From: Aureliella sp046290675
Lineage (GTDB): Bacteria; Planctomycetota; Planctomycetia; Pirellulales; Pirellulaceae
DNA: 64,000 nucleotides
Direction: 5' to 3'
Assembly (NCBI GenBank): GCA_046290675.1
Contig: JBKAHA010000009.1
Span: 233,315-297,314 of the forward strand
The notes below the pieces were generated by a model. That model had not been told where the DNA came from. It saw nothing but the letters and a program-made list of their open reading frames with translations, and made no database searches. The stretch's first letter is position 1, and each line of letters begins with the position of its first letter. A program made the translations under genes and the position numbers. Shown here piece after piece: positions 28,288 to 39,400 of this stretch.

Positions 28288-28782
28288 ATGATTGCTTTTA
28301 CCTTGACCTTGATAGCTGCAGCCTTTCTTAACGCGCTGAAGGCCGGATTCCTTTTTGCCTTCGCCGTGGTGGTCATGCCTGGGACCAAGAACTTAAGGGA
28401 TCGGGAATTCCTGGATAGCTTCCGAGTCATCGACCGTGTGATCCAGAACAACCAACCGCTGTTCATGGTGATGTGGTTGGGTTCGACATTATGCCTGGTA
28501 GCAGCTGCCCTTCTTGCAATACGTTCAATATCAGGATTAGAGCGGATGCTCGTCATTGCTTGCGCGCTCGCCAACTTGTTTTTGATTCAATTGCCAACCA
28601 TGACCATCAATATCCCGCTGAATAATCAGCTCCAGGCCTTAGATCTTGACAATCAGGATGCAGACACGATTCGGACAGCACGCGTCGCTTTTGAATCCAA
28701 ATGGAATCGCTGGAACGTAATACGCACTATCGTTTCCTGCATCGTCCTCGCACTTCTGCTGGTGGTGCTTTCTAGGTGTTAG
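28288..28782 (+). CDS. DUF1772 (anthrone oxygenase-like) membrane protein
   Basis: A 164-residue protein with four predicted helices: near residues 3-30 (LTLIAAAFLNALKAGFLFAF), 55-75, 83-105 and 142-162. The conserved pattern of DUF1772 is present: NALKAGFLFAFAVVVMPG, PLFMVMWLGS, QLPTMTINIPLNNQL and KWNRWNVIRT near the C-terminus. Family members include anthrone oxygenases, but most are of unknown function. Ribosome binding site AGGAG 5 bases before ATG 28288. Confidence 0.8.
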   Translation: MIAFTLTLIAAAFLNALKAGFLFAFAVVVMPGTKNLRDREFLDSFRVIDRVIQNNQPLFMVMWLGSTLCLVAAALLAIRSISGLERMLVIACALANLFLIQLPTMTINIPLNNQLQALDLDNQDADTIRTARVAFESKWNRWNVIRTIVSCIVLALLLVVLSRC

Positions 28783-29312
28783 TTTGGACCGGCCTATCGC
28801 AAAAAACCGAGTCCAGCTCGCAGAACATTCGACAACGATCCGAAGTCCCGCCAGTCGCGACGCGCGCGACCTCTTAGTCGATGACGCAGATCAATCCAAA
28901 TACTAGAGTTATCCGTTTCCCAACTCTTCGGAGACGAAGGAAGATAATCCCGAATGCAATCCAAGCTTCCCTGCCGGCTGGCAAATATGTTCTGAGTATC
29001 ACAATGGAATCCAACTCGTCAGGAAACGGGCAAGTCTTCTGGCAAGGGAATGGTTCGCCCCGCTTTTTCCGCAGAACGGAGCAGGCGGTCCATCAGTGGT
29101 TGTAAGCGACCGAGAAGAACGAAAAACGGGCCGACTAGCCAATGATTCGAGGGACATTCGATAGGGGCTTTCGTTCGAGTCGCCAACCTGTGCCCGACGG
29201 CAAGCTCGCCTAATCTCCATACATCCAGGATTTTTGTCCGGCCAGAACGACGTATGACAATCCAATTGACAGAAAGGCTTCCAACTCACCATTTCTTTCG
29301 GGAAATCAGATC
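28783..29312. other. long gap with a gene remnant
   Basis: About 530 bases between the DUF1772 gene and the 68-aa LEPR-like ORF. It contains the 28881-29105 fragment listed separately. The rest shows no coding frame, RNA or repeat that I can support. Confidence 0.4.
28881..29105 (+). pseudogene. probable remnant of a beta-sandwich C-terminal domain
   Basis: A 74-codon frame. Its second half, ASLPAGKYVLSITMESN followed by SGNGQVFWQGNGSPRFFRR, resembles the beta-sandwich domain at the C-terminus of planctomycete sulfatases and related secreted enzymes, where the pattern is SxGxGQxFW. It stops soon afterwards at HQW, where such domains usually continue, and the preceding 30 residues are not family-like. 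It is therefore read as a short leftover of a larger gene. No ribosome binding site is seen. A coincidental open frame cannot be excluded. Confidence 0.35.
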
Positions 29313-29519
29313 ATGAACCAGCACTTCGCTTTCGAACGTTTCGAACAACGCCCGCTCTTTGCTGCGGATCTACCCTGCGAGACCAAACCCGCGGTGGTTG
29401 CTGATGTCTCGCGTGTGCTGAACTTGAGCACCATCGAAGAAATCTTGAACATCATCGCATCCGATGTCACCAAGGACCGTGGGTCTTCGAGCGTCGCTAA
29501 AGATTTTGTCAATTCATGA
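29313..29519 (+). CDS. small protein with LEPR-XLL-like N-terminus
   Basis: A 68-residue ORF beginning MNQHFAFERFEQRPLFAAD. This resembles the short N-terminal LE(P/Q)R-x-L-(L/F)-(S/A)A-D pattern that precedes many large planctomycete secreted proteins. Here it is followed only by about 50 residues with a predicted helix (LSTIEEILNIIASDVT) and a stop. It may be a truncated surface-protein start or a true small secreted protein. Convergent with the DUF1552 gene; the stops overlap by 6 bases. Ribosome binding site is weak. Confidence 0.5.
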   Translation: MNQHFAFERFEQRPLFAADLPCETKPAVVADVSRVLNLSTIEEILNIIASDVTKDRGSSSVAKDFVNS

Positions 29520-30890
29520 TGACAATAGTACAGCAAGGCTTCCGGTACTGTCTGCGAAGCGGTCGACTTCGAGTCCAAATTGCTGCAGAAAAGTCACATA
29601 GAGGTCGGCCAGACGGACTTTGCTTTCGTCAAATCGATGAAAGCTCCCGTGCTTGAAACCTAACCTCTTGCCCCCGGCAAGAATCAACGGGTAATTGACG
29701 GCCAGATGCGTCCGGCTAGTACTACAACCGTAATACAGCAGCGTGTTGTCCAACAGGCTCCCATCTTGCAACGGGTCCCGAGTGTCTTTCAACCGGCCGA
29801 TGAAGTAGCTCAGCTGCTTTGCTAAGAATTGGTCATACTGAGCCCACTGGCGATAGCCATTCGGCTTTCCCAGTCCGTGGCTCAAAGCATGATGAGCAGG
29901 CAATCCAAGCGAAGTTGGGAACCGGTCTCCAATACCTTTCGCATCCTCGCTCGTTACCTGATAGGTGAGCACTCTGGTCGAATCGGTCAGTATCGCCACG
30001 TACATCAAATCGAGGATAGCTCGAATGTAATCCTCCGCATCGTCACGGGCTGTCACATCCAACACCAATTCACGTGCCTCGATGGTCGGTGGATTCGCAT
30101 CCAGCCAACGATCGGCACTAGCTAATCTCCGTTCGATGGTTCTCACCGATTCAGAATATTCGCTTAGTCGTCGACGATCTTCAGCCGAAAGACCTCGTTC
30201 CAAACTTCGCGTTTCGTCCATCACGTGATCTAAGATGCTACGATCCCGTCCGAACGCACTCCGCTGTTCTTCTTTTGAGACACTTTGAACTCCGAAAAGC
30301 CGGTTGTAGATCTTTCTTGGCTCCGAAAGACTCGGAATCGGTCGACCTGCAGCGTCGAAGGAGAGCGTATGGGTGCGTCCTGGCGCACCAATGCCACCGT
30401 CGCTTGACAGCGTCAGCGAAGGAAATCGTGTCTGTTGACCAATCCTTTCAGCCAAGAGTTGATCGATCGAAATGCTGTTCGTATAGAACTGCGAAGAATC
30501 CGCTCCCGTCAGGAAACTGTCCGCTGTGATGTGCGCAATCGAGCGACGCAATGCTGGATGCGACAGTCCCGAAAGCACGGTCAATTCATCCCGATGCGCA
30601 GATAAGGGATCTAACGTTCGGTTCAACCGGTAGTCAGCACCAGTCGTATGGGGAAACCAGGACCAATCCAGATGATCAGGATGGTCTTCCGGGGGCAGAC
30701 TAACACCGTTCGGAAAGAAGATACAACAAAACCGGCGAGCCTCTGACTTCGTCGTGTTTGATTCGGACCCCTGTATCGTGCCAGCACCAACAGCCTTTCG
30801 CAAGGAAGGCAGCACTGGCAACGCGAACAAGCCGCCCGCAGAAGCCTTTAGGACTCCTCTTCGGTACCATTGTGTTGATGGATTAACCAT
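29514..30890 (-). CDS. DUF1552 protein
   Basis: A 458-residue protein. ATG 30890 has GGAG about 6 bases before. It carries a Tat/Sec-type leader with a twin arginine (WYRRGVLKASAGGLFALPVL), then the DUF1552 body: FCCIFFPNGVSLP, LSGLSHPALRR, HITADSFLTGAD, SISIDQLLAERIG, DILDVMYVAILTD-like segment, and a C-terminal NTLLYYGCSTSRTH. Family members occur next to DUF1592-type cytochrome-like proteins in planctomycetes, probably exported; biochemical function is unknown. It is preceded, 66 bases upstream on the same strand, by the frameshifted partner gene. Confidence 0.92.
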   Translation of the reverse strand: MVNPSTQWYRRGVLKASAGGLFALPVLPSLRKAVGAGTIQGSESNTTKSEARRFCCIFFPNGVSLPPEDHPDHLDWSWFPHTTGADYRLNRTLDPLSAHRDELTVLSGLSHPALRRSIAHITADSFLTGADSSQFYTNSISIDQLLAERIGQQTRFPSLTLSSDGGIGAPGRTHTLSFDAAGRPIPSLSEPRKIYNRLFGVQSVSKEEQRSAFGRDRSILDHVMDETRSLERGLSAEDRRRLSEYSESVRTIERRLASADRWLDANPPTIEARELVLDVTARDDAEDYIRAILDLMYVAILTDSTRVLTYQVTSEDAKGIGDRFPTSLGLPAHHALSHGLGKPNGYRQWAQYDQFLAKQLSYFIGRLKDTRDPLQDGSLLDNTLLYYGCSTSRTHLAVNYPLILAGGKRLGFKHGSFHRFDESKVRLADLYVTFLQQFGLEVDRFADSTGSLAVLLSS

Positions 30891-30956
30891 GCTTGCTCCA
30901 TTTATCCGTCGCCACTTCCGAAAGAAAGTGCTGTGGTCCAGATCCCGTCCCAAAGG

Positions 30957-33619
30957 TCAATCAATCGAATTCACCTCGAACAGCTCGCTGCACAGGATTT
31001 CGGTCACCAACGATCGCATGCTAAAGCCCGAATCCATGAACGAATCGCGCAGACGAATGACTCCGTCGTGATCCAAATAGGTGAGCCTGCGACCCAGCAA
31101 ATATGTTAGCAGGTTTCTTGTCAGCGACTCGGCAAACTCTTTTTGGTAGTGCTCTCTGAGATGCCGCTTCAACGACACCGGTCCGGCGACCGTCCGATCG
31201 TCGGGCAACTTGATTGCGGCATCAATCTTCCGGCCGTTCTCCGTTGCTGCACCTTCGGTTTGACGAAATGAACGAATTCGGCCCGTCGCATCGAACATCT
31301 CAAACGGAATTCCCCACGGATCAATCTTCGCATGGCAGCTTTGACACGCCCCTGGCGCACGATGTTTCTCGATCTGCTCTTTCAAACTCAGGTCTACGAA
31401 ATCGGGATCGGCGGCGTCCAGATCCGGAACGTTTGGAGGAGGCGGCGGGGGAGGCATGGAAAGCAGACGGTCAAGCAACCAAACTCCACGACGTATCGGG
31501 TGGGAGTCCGCACCGTCCGAGTTCATCGTCAACACGCTCGCCTGTGTGAGCAATCCGCCACGAACCGATTCGCCATCGAAATTCATCTTAGTAAAGAGCC
31601 CCGATTGCGGAACTTCGAGACCGTAATGCTCGGCCAATAGATCGTTAACGATCCCATAGTTGGAATCGAGAAGATCCAAGGCACTCGCGTCTGACAAAAA
31701 TACGTCGCTAAAGTACCCAACCGTCTCCTTGACTGCTGCCTCAGCGAATGCTCGGTCAAACTTCGGATAAGCGTCTCGATTGACTGCGATGTTGCCTAGT
31801 TTATCCAACCGCAACCATTGAAAGCAAAGTCTTCTAGAAAGCGTTGGCTCCGAGCATCATTCAGCAATCGAACAACTTGGGCGCGGACTGTCGAATCCTC
31901 CACCAACCTTCCGCGACTTGCTAATTCAAACAACTCCGCGTCCGGCCCTTGCATCCATAACGCAAAAGAAAGTTGTGACGCTCTCTGGAAAGAACGACGC
32001 TGCTCATGCGTTAATCGATTCTCTTTACGCAATTGCGGCGTCTGGTACAAGAAAGCCCGAGATACCAAGACGGCGGAGAAAGTCTCGTGCAAACTCTCAG
32101 CCGGTTCCATGCCTTGCTTGAGGAAGGTACTGAGTAGGTCCAGTTTTGCGTCCACTTCCTCTTCGGTGACGGGCCGCCGAAACGCCGCTACCATAAACTC
32201 GCGAAGGGTATCTTTGACCTCTGCCTGTAAAACATCAGCAACGCGATCTTGATCCAGTTCGGAAGGCATCGTGAAACACCAACGATAGGGATGATTGCCA
32301 TCAGCGACTCCTGGCAGCATTTCTATTTCCAGACGATCAAGATAGAGCAGGTTGACTTGCCGCTCTTTCATGGATGCCAGTTGACTCGCTATCCCTCGAG
32401 AGCCTTCATCTGGAGTTCGATAGGCACCGCGTCCTTTCTCAAAGATCGCTTGCGTGTCGGGCGTATAGTTCGAAATGAATAATTGATTGAGGTCGAAAAC
32501 ACTTAGCCGATCCACCCACTGCTTGTTATCCAAGTCTCCTTTCGCTGGAAGGTCCTCCAACCGAATTCGAAACTCGTAAATCTCAGGGGCATCTAGTGGC
32601 GCAGTCACCTCAACGGCACCGAGCTTTCGTGAGTCAATGGAACAACCGTCCCCCAACGTGATTCCGGCTTCGACTTGCATCATCGGAAAGCGACCAAACC
32701 GATCGGCGACACCTGCAGCTCGGACTCGCACCACCAATTCGCCAACGTCGAGCCGCTGCGGATACGCAACATACTGCTGGTGGAGTTTAGGGATTGCCGC
32801 CCGCAGCATTTCGTCCTCAGAAAAGGCTCCGGGAACTCTCGCCGACAGCGGATCGGTATAGACCACATCGCGAGATCGGCTTTCCCGTCTCCGCAACAGG
32901 AACTCATCATGCGAAATAGGACTAGGCGCTCGTTCCAAACCGGCATACCGATCTGCAGTCGAATAGAAAAGTTCCTCAAACTCAATGGCGTAACGCAAAC
33001 CATTCCGGGCGGTTGTTTGCATCGTACTACCGAGTCCTTCAAATTGAACGTAGCGGCGGACCGCCCGACGGGCGCTGGCCAAGTAGGCTTCGAAATGCAG
33101 CGAAGTCAGCTCGTTCCGCTCCACGCTATTACGGTAGCCCTCCGTAGAAATGGGGTCAGCCGGCAGGAGATCTGCGAACTCAGCGTCCACACCAAACAGC
33201 TCTTGCAATGTGTAGTTGTATTCAGCACGGGTTAGTCGCCGATTCCCCGAAGACGGACGCGAGCTAGCGAATCTAATCGACGACTGTACCAGGATGGATT
33301 TCAACTCCCTGATCAACGCCTCGCGTTCTTCCGCATTCAAGAGGGTGGAGTCGCTCGGAGGCATTTTCCCTGATTGCACGGCTTTGAGTGCCCGCTCCAT
33401 GAGATCCATGTGAGGCGGTGTGCCAGCGTTCTTCAACGGTTCGTCCAACGGGACGTTTGCTTCTGGATCTGGCTGAGAGTGGCATGACGAACAATGCACA
33501 AGCACACGCATCGGCGCCGAGGGGACATCATCCGCGTCGGCAATTTCAGCCGAGAATGTCAGCGGTGAGCAAAGAACCATTGTACCCTGCAGTATGACCC
33601 ATATCCGTGAAACAGACAT
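30957..33619 (-). pseudogene. DUF1587/1592/1588/1585 (PSD/PSCyt) protein, frameshifted
   Basis: Two overlapping frames together encode one protein of the planctomycete cytochrome-C-like family. The first frame (33619 to 31796) has a signal peptide, the haem-type motif CSSCH (Cys43, Cys46, His47), DUF1587 RRLTRAEYNYTLQELFG, and runs to FLEDFAF, then reads NGCGWIN and stops. The second frame (TTG 31814 down to 30957) starts exactly where the family continues, RLDKLGNIAVNRD, with DUF1588 CQSCHAKIDPWGIPFEMFD and DUF1585 GRRLTYLDHDGV. One base is missing near 31820-31824; restoring it gives FLEDFAFQWLRLDKLGN. Either a real inactivating mutation or a sequencing error in GAAAG. Paired with the DUF1552 gene. 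Confidence 0.88.
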
Positions 33620-33699
33620 GGAATCGCGACCTGGAAAAGGCGTCCACATGGATTTGCATCCTAGAGAACCAGCGTTAACAACGCACCACTACAGCATGA

Positions 33700-34875
33700 C
33701 TACTCCGTATCACCATCTTCTTGGCTCGCAGAGTCGCCTGCATTGAGAAACGTATCCGTCTCGATCCCCATCTTCTTCGCACGTTCTTCCCAACGCAATC
33801 GAGCAAACTGCTGCATATCTTCACGGGTATCCGCTTCGTCAACAATCTCCAAGCCAAGTAGCGTCTCGACGATATCCTCCAAGGTAATCAAGCCAGCCAA
33901 TCCACCATACTCGTCGACTACCAGCGCGATGTGATCGCGATTCTCGATCATCCGTTGAAACGTTCCCGTCAAACGCATGGTTTCGGGAATCGCATGAATC
34001 GGACGACAGTACTCACCCAGCGTTTGCTTATGTTGATCCTTGGCCGCTGCCAGTAGCAAGTCATCTCGGAGCACGAATCCTGTGACGTTATCGGGTTTGT
34101 CGCGATACAGGGGAATCCGGGAAAACGGACTCGTCTCGTACTGGGTTACAAAATCCCCGACCGACGTCGTTTCAGCGAGCGAGAAGACTACCACGCGTGG
34201 AGTCATCACGTCCCTTGCGTGATTGTCTTTTAAGTACAGCAGGTTCTTGAGTACTCGTGCTTCGTCGTCATGCAGCTTACCCTCTTTGCGCCCAATATCA
34301 GCCATCACGGTTAGCTCTTCACGGCTGAATTCGGACTCGCCGTGTCCCGAACCACCAAACAACCGGATAAACCAAACGAAGGGAGTCATCAACCAAGTCA
34401 GTTTCTCGAGCAGAAAACCCACAAGCGGTGCGAGCTTCCGCCAATACCTCGCTCCAATTGTCTTCGGGATAATCTCCGACAGCAGCAGAACTGCAAACGT
34501 CATCAGTGCCGCCGCCAGACCGTTGATCCAGCCGCTATAATCCGAATCACTCGCCAGCCCCGCCACTTCCTTACCAACGCCGATCGAACCCACGGTATGT
34601 GCGATTGTGTTCAGAGTCAGGATCGAAGTCAGTGGTCCGTCAATTTGACTCTTTAACGCATCCCAGCGTTGCCCCATTTCGGGCGACGATTTCTTCAAAG
34701 TCGCAATGAATGGCTGGCTGACACTCAATAAGACGGCCTCGAAGATCGAGCATGCGAAGGAAACTAGAATTGCCAGGCTGAAATAGATGGCCAGCATCGT
34801 CCAGCTTCCACTACCGACTGAACCTCCAACAGGTCCACCGACGCCTAACAACACAACGAGATCCGAAGTTGGCAT
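33700..34875 (-). CDS. CNNM/CorC-like transporter with DUF21 and CBS domains
   Basis: A 391-residue protein from ATG 34875. The frame extends to 35079 without a convincing ribosome binding site; the extra 68 residues include CPEC and a possible helix, so a longer N-terminus is possible. DUF21 domain at about 20-190 with LAIYFSLAILVSFACSIFEAV and LLLSEIIPKTIGARYW. Tandem CBS domains follow (VMTPRVVVFSL, then MIENRDHIALVVDEYGGLAG with the acidic LITLEDIVETLLGLEIVDE segment). The C-terminal transporter-associated domain of CorC is absent. The family extrudes or regulates Mg2+ or Co2+. Confidence 0.85.
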   Translation of the reverse strand: MPTSDLVVLLGVGGPVGGSVGSGSWTMLAIYFSLAILVSFACSIFEAVLLSVSQPFIATLKKSSPEMGQRWDALKSQIDGPLTSILTLNTIAHTVGSIGVGKEVAGLASDSDYSGWINGLAAALMTFAVLLLSEIIPKTIGARYWRKLAPLVGFLLEKLTWLMTPFVWFIRLFGGSGHGESEFSREELTVMADIGRKEGKLHDDEARVLKNLLYLKDNHARDVMTPRVVVFSLAETTSVGDFVTQYETSPFSRIPLYRDKPDNVTGFVLRDDLLLAAAKDQHKQTLGEYCRPIHAIPETMRLTGTFQRMIENRDHIALVVDEYGGLAGLITLEDIVETLLGLEIVDEADTREDMQQFARLRWEERAKKMGIETDTFLNAGDSASQEDGDTE

Positions 34876-35331
34876 GAACAGCTCTTGCGAAAAGTGAAAA
34901 CGGGGAACGGCAAACACGCCGAAAATCAAACCAATGGCCATAACGCTCGCGAAGATCATCGCTTCGGGAACCGAGTCAATTGGCCTGCATTGCGATGCAA
35001 TATGGCTAGATCGTATCGAAGTTGGGACCGAGTTGCCAACACCGCGCCTAACACACTCAGGGCAAATCAGAGTTTCCATTGGCTAAGTATTTTTGGAGGG
35101 AAACCCAACTCCATCTTTCTGAGCGGGCACTCGCGCAGTTGATCATCGAGGAATTTGGTTGGAATCGGCCTATCCGAACGCCTATCCAGGCAAGAGGGGA
35201 AACGCCTACTTTCTAACGTCGCTCGCTTAGAACAGAAAGCAAGAAGCCCAGAACAGGCTAATACGCTAGCGCTGACCCTCAGCTTGAAGAGGCTGGTCAT
35301 CGCTAGCCTGGAAAACAGTCTATTTGCCGAC

Positions 35332-35763
35332 CTATGCTGATCTGACGGAACGACGAACAACTGCTGTGACGACGTTCAGGAGGGCTGGAACTCCAATCAG
35401 CACTGGTGCAGCGATGGCCAGTGGCCCCCTGACTGTCCCTGCGAAGACCAGTACGAGCAGTCTTGCCACGAGCGTCAGGTTTGCGACGAAAGACAGTGAG
35501 CGCAAAGCAACACTCAACGCCATTGGCCTTTTAACCAAGCCACTTAGGAAGCCCGACGTCCCGCAACCAATGAGGTGGACACCTGTGTAAAGGAAAAACT
35601 CGGGCGCATCTGATGGTATTAAGCTGAGCGCAGCAAACGCGAAGCCGAGTACACATAGAACTGAGTTCGCAATGACAATGACGAGTCTGTTGGCGGCGAG
35701 GCGCGCGAGGCGCTTCGATTTCGGCAGACGCGTGGTCGGTGGTTCAAAAGGGTTTTGAGACAT
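35332..35763 (-). CDS. small membrane protein with NPFEPP motif
   Basis: A 143-residue protein from ATG 35763, start MSQNPFEPPTT; the frame extends further but this start is typical of planctomycete proteins that begin with an N-P-[FY]-x-[SP]-P motif. About three to four helices follow a basic region (RLPKSKRLARLAANR): VIVIANSVLCVLGFAFAAL, FFLYTGVHLIGCG, VANLTLVARLLVLVFAG and PVLIGVPALLNVV. Function unknown. It sits beside another 143-residue membrane protein of the same type. Confidence 0.6.
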   Translation of the reverse strand: MSQNPFEPPTTRLPKSKRLARLAANRLVIVIANSVLCVLGFAFAALSLIPSDAPEFFLYTGVHLIGCGTSGFLSGLVKRPMALSVALRSLSFVANLTLVARLLVLVFAGTVRGPLAIAAPVLIGVPALLNVVTAVVRRSVRSA

Positions 35764-35909
35764 GTTGGCCACCTTCGGGCATTCCGCACAAAATGGGTGC
35801 GAAGAATGGGAATCGTTGTGGAGTCCAATTAGTGCAAGCCGCATAACGGAACGCGTTATTCGACTGCGAGCAGATTGTCCAGTCGGCGTGCATTCGCCGA
35901 GATGGATGC

Positions 35910-36341
35910 CTACACACTCCTGCCAACAATCATCAAGAGCCCGAGTCCTGCCTGCGCAATCGAGAACCCAGCCTGTATCACGTAGACGAAAACTAAATGT
36001 CGCTTTCTAAGTCTCTCGCTGGCGGCAAGAAGTGCAGGTAGGACGAGCACAAGACCCCATACGCCTGAGAAGATAGCGGCAAAGGTCCATTCGGGCGGAT
36101 CGAAGAATCCGAGCGGAAGCAGGAAAATCAGCGTTATGCCGCCGAACATCAATGCAGAATCACTGGCTTCTTCCAATAACCCGGCAGACGAGCAGAATCC
36201 TATTGCCATCAACGGCCATGGCAGCATCGCGGCCAGCGAGGCAAGAATGATCACTGGAGCGCTCGTACGCTGCTGTTCTTCCGCATCGTTTCCCGTGTCT
36301 CGTACCGGCTCAAAAGGTGATGAGGGCGTCGTCGTTTTCAT
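35910..36341 (-). CDS. small membrane protein with SPFEP motif
   Basis: A 143-residue protein from ATG 36341 (MKTTTPSSPFEPVRD). It has a short charged cytosolic N-terminus, then about four helices: PVIILASLAAMLPWPLMAIG, LMFGGITLIFLLPLGFF, AIFSGVWGLVLVLPALLAAS and a C-terminal FVYVIQAGFSIAQAGLGLLM. The SPFEP start resembles the NPFEPP start of the neighbour, suggesting related small planctomycete membrane proteins. Function unknown. Downstream of the kinase gene by about 115 bases on the same strand. Confidence 0.6.
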   Translation of the reverse strand: MKTTTPSSPFEPVRDTGNDAEEQQRTSAPVIILASLAAMLPWPLMAIGFCSSAGLLEEASDSALMFGGITLIFLLPLGFFDPPEWTFAAIFSGVWGLVLVLPALLAASERLRKRHLVFVYVIQAGFSIAQAGLGLLMIVGRSV

Positions 36342-36456
36342 AGCTTGTCCACCAGGATTCTTGGGGCGAGTTGTCGACACTCTGGATCGTACCATCAAAG
36401 CGTACCGGATCACGCGCTGGCAGCAATCTTGGCAACTTGGCCTTCATAGCGAGCGC

Positions 36457-39400
36457 TCAGTACTCGGCTACCACTATCCAGGATTCGCCGGACTTACGGA
36501 GTTGCAGGTACCTGAACGCATTGGGCACGGATACTTTGATCAGGATGTCGTTCTTCTCCAACGTGAACTGCAGTCTGCCAAAAACTGAATCGTTTGACAG
36601 ATTGGGCTCCGCAATCAATTCTCCGACCGGAGCGCTGACTTGCTCTATTCTGAACAGACTGGCCAAGCCACCGACCATGGATCTTGGGATCGGATCCCTA
36701 GACGCCTGCTCTTTTAGGGCCGGCAATATGTCCTCTCGTTTGACCAAAACGCCGCTCGCAGACAATTTACCGGGCAGTTCGAGACCGAAATGGAATAGCC
36801 TATTCCCTGGCAGCAAGCGCACCTCGGAAGCGTACATTTCTTGCAGAGCAGCTTCGTCGTACTCCAACGATGCTTTCAGTAATGCTCGGACGAAAGCGGA
36901 GACGCCCCTAGCGGGTTCCTGGATAGACGGCGTTCTCTCGCGACCTGAACCAGTAAGCGTCACCTCCTTTAAGCCAATCCAGAAAATCGTGTGCGGCGAT
37001 GATTGGAGATGATAGACCGCGACAGGACCAACAGGCGCCATTGCGGATGCTAGGCCTTTGCCTCCAGATGAATCACCGATGGTACCCACCAATTTCACCC
37101 TGTCGCCGGCCTTGAAGTCAACTGCAACCCCGTCACCCGGCGGCGAATGGATGAAGAGTGAACCGAGAAATGGCACCAAGCCGTTATTTGCCAAGACAGG
37201 AACGATATTGGTGACACCGCTCGCCGACGCGGCCGCATCCCTGCTGAGCACAAACTCCCATTCAACTCGTTGATCTTTGAGAGCCTGATTCACGCGAAAC
37301 TGGATCGTGTCCTCTGCCGGATTCAAATCAATAAACCCACCGGCTCCGTCCGTAACTGGAATCACTTCAGAGTCTACATCAGCGTTACCGGGCACGATCG
37401 AAACCCGCTTGGCCAATGTAGACGCGTCGGGCAATTTCCCTGCCTCGGCAAGCTCACCGAGCAACCGATTGAATGCGATCACATCGGTACGCCATCCGCT
37501 GGAGCTTGCGACAGCATCCGCTGTGAGTCCCTCGCCAGGTTTGGGATTGTCAACCACCTGTACCGGTGGATCCGTAGCCAGGATTTCCCATGCCTTCGTG
37601 AACTGCGACGTGTACAGGTTCAGCACATGAGCTTCCTGATCCACCGTCATTTGATTTGCCTCGGTTGCCTGATCAATCATAACCTTTTGATTGCGCCAAC
37701 CGCCCGCGGCAAGTTCGGCAGAAGCGATCGCTACTGGACCCACCGACCTGGTTCGATGTTTGGGTGTACCTGGAGCCCATAGCTGCCGTTTAACTCGGAG
37801 CGAATCATTCAAGACCGTCACCTTGTAGGTCTCTCCGCGGTAGGGAACATGGACATAGAAGTTGTTCCCGTCCGCGAAAAGAGCGCTTTGATGCTGATCT
37901 AGATCGGCGACTTTCCGGAATGTTTTCGGATCGGCTTTTTCAATTGGATACCCATTGGCATAGACCCCATTCTTGTCTTTGTAAATCGATTGGTGCACCG
38001 CTTCAAAGCTAGCTCCATCGAGCCCGCGGAGCTGCTGAGCCGCCTTCCAAACATGCGTTCGATCCGCGCCGTAGGGTAAGTCATCTCCAAATGTACGAAA
38101 AGTGTCCGGATCAGCGTCGTCCAAATTCTTACTAGACCAGTAGACTCGTTCCCTATCGCGATAGAAGGCTTGACCAAGATGTCGAAACGATGCTGCATCT
38201 GCGTTGGGAATCTGTTCGAGTTGATACCAAACGTGATTTGCGTCTTTCCAAACGAAACCGTCGTTGACAACTCGTACCGTTGCTGGGTCAATCTCCGGCA
38301 ATGGCTTGCCATACCACCAAACCTTCTCCCGGTCCTTGGCCAAGTTGAATCCGAGAACTTCAAAACTGCTCACATCAGCCTGCGGTAGCTCTACCACCCA
38401 GAAACGGCCAGGACTAATCCATTTGTAATAAACTTGGTTTCTGTCTTTCGTGTACTCTTCACTAAGTGCTTTGAAACTTGCTGCATCAACGTTGCTCGCC
38501 AATTTCAAATCGAGTCCGGTGAACTTCGCGAATTGGTCGATATCTTCTTTTCCAGCCCGGTCAATTCGCTGATCTTCGAAATAAATGAAGTCCCCCTGCC
38601 GAACATAGCCTTTGCCTAACACCTCGCTGCTCGCACCTGCCGCATCAGACGTCGGCGTGGTTTGCTGTTGCGGTGTAACGTTCTGAGGCAACCAAAAAAC
38701 ACAAAGAACGCTGCATAGAGCCAACATGGACAATCCCCAGAATATGGAACTACGACTGCCAATCCCGCGTTGTTGCGGGATCAAATGCTTCTTCTTTGCT
38801 AACTCAACCGGCAAGGGTACAAGCGCCGGCTGTTGTGTGTGACTGAGGCAGGCTTCGAGAACCTCTTGGACTTCGGCAGCTGAGCTGAATCTTTGAGATT
38901 TCTTCTTAGCCATCAACTTCTCGATGAGGAAAATCAACCAGGCCGGAATTTCAGGATTCAATTCGGGAATCGGAGTCGGTTTTTCATCAGATATTTTTCG
39001 CATCACGCCATAGGAGGAATCCGCCCTGAATGGCGGGCGTCCAGTACACAAGTTGTAAAGAACGCTTCCCAAACTGAATAAGTCGCTCTTTTGATCGACC
39101 GATTCTCCGCGGGCCTGCTCCGGAGACATAAACTGCGGCGTACCGGCGATCGAACCTTCGAGCGTTACCGAAGTATCATCCACTGCGCGAGCCAGGCCAA
39201 AATCGGTCAGTGTGACCCGTTCAACGCCCTCTTCAAGCAAAATGTTTTCAGGCTTAATATCCCGATGAATGAGACCTTGCCCATGAGCGGCAGCCAATCC
39301 CGCCGCAACCTGAGCCCCAATTCGCAAGACCTCCGTGGGCGACAAAGGGCCCTCCCGTTCAAGGCGTGTCTGTAGCGAACCTCCACGAACGTATGCCATC

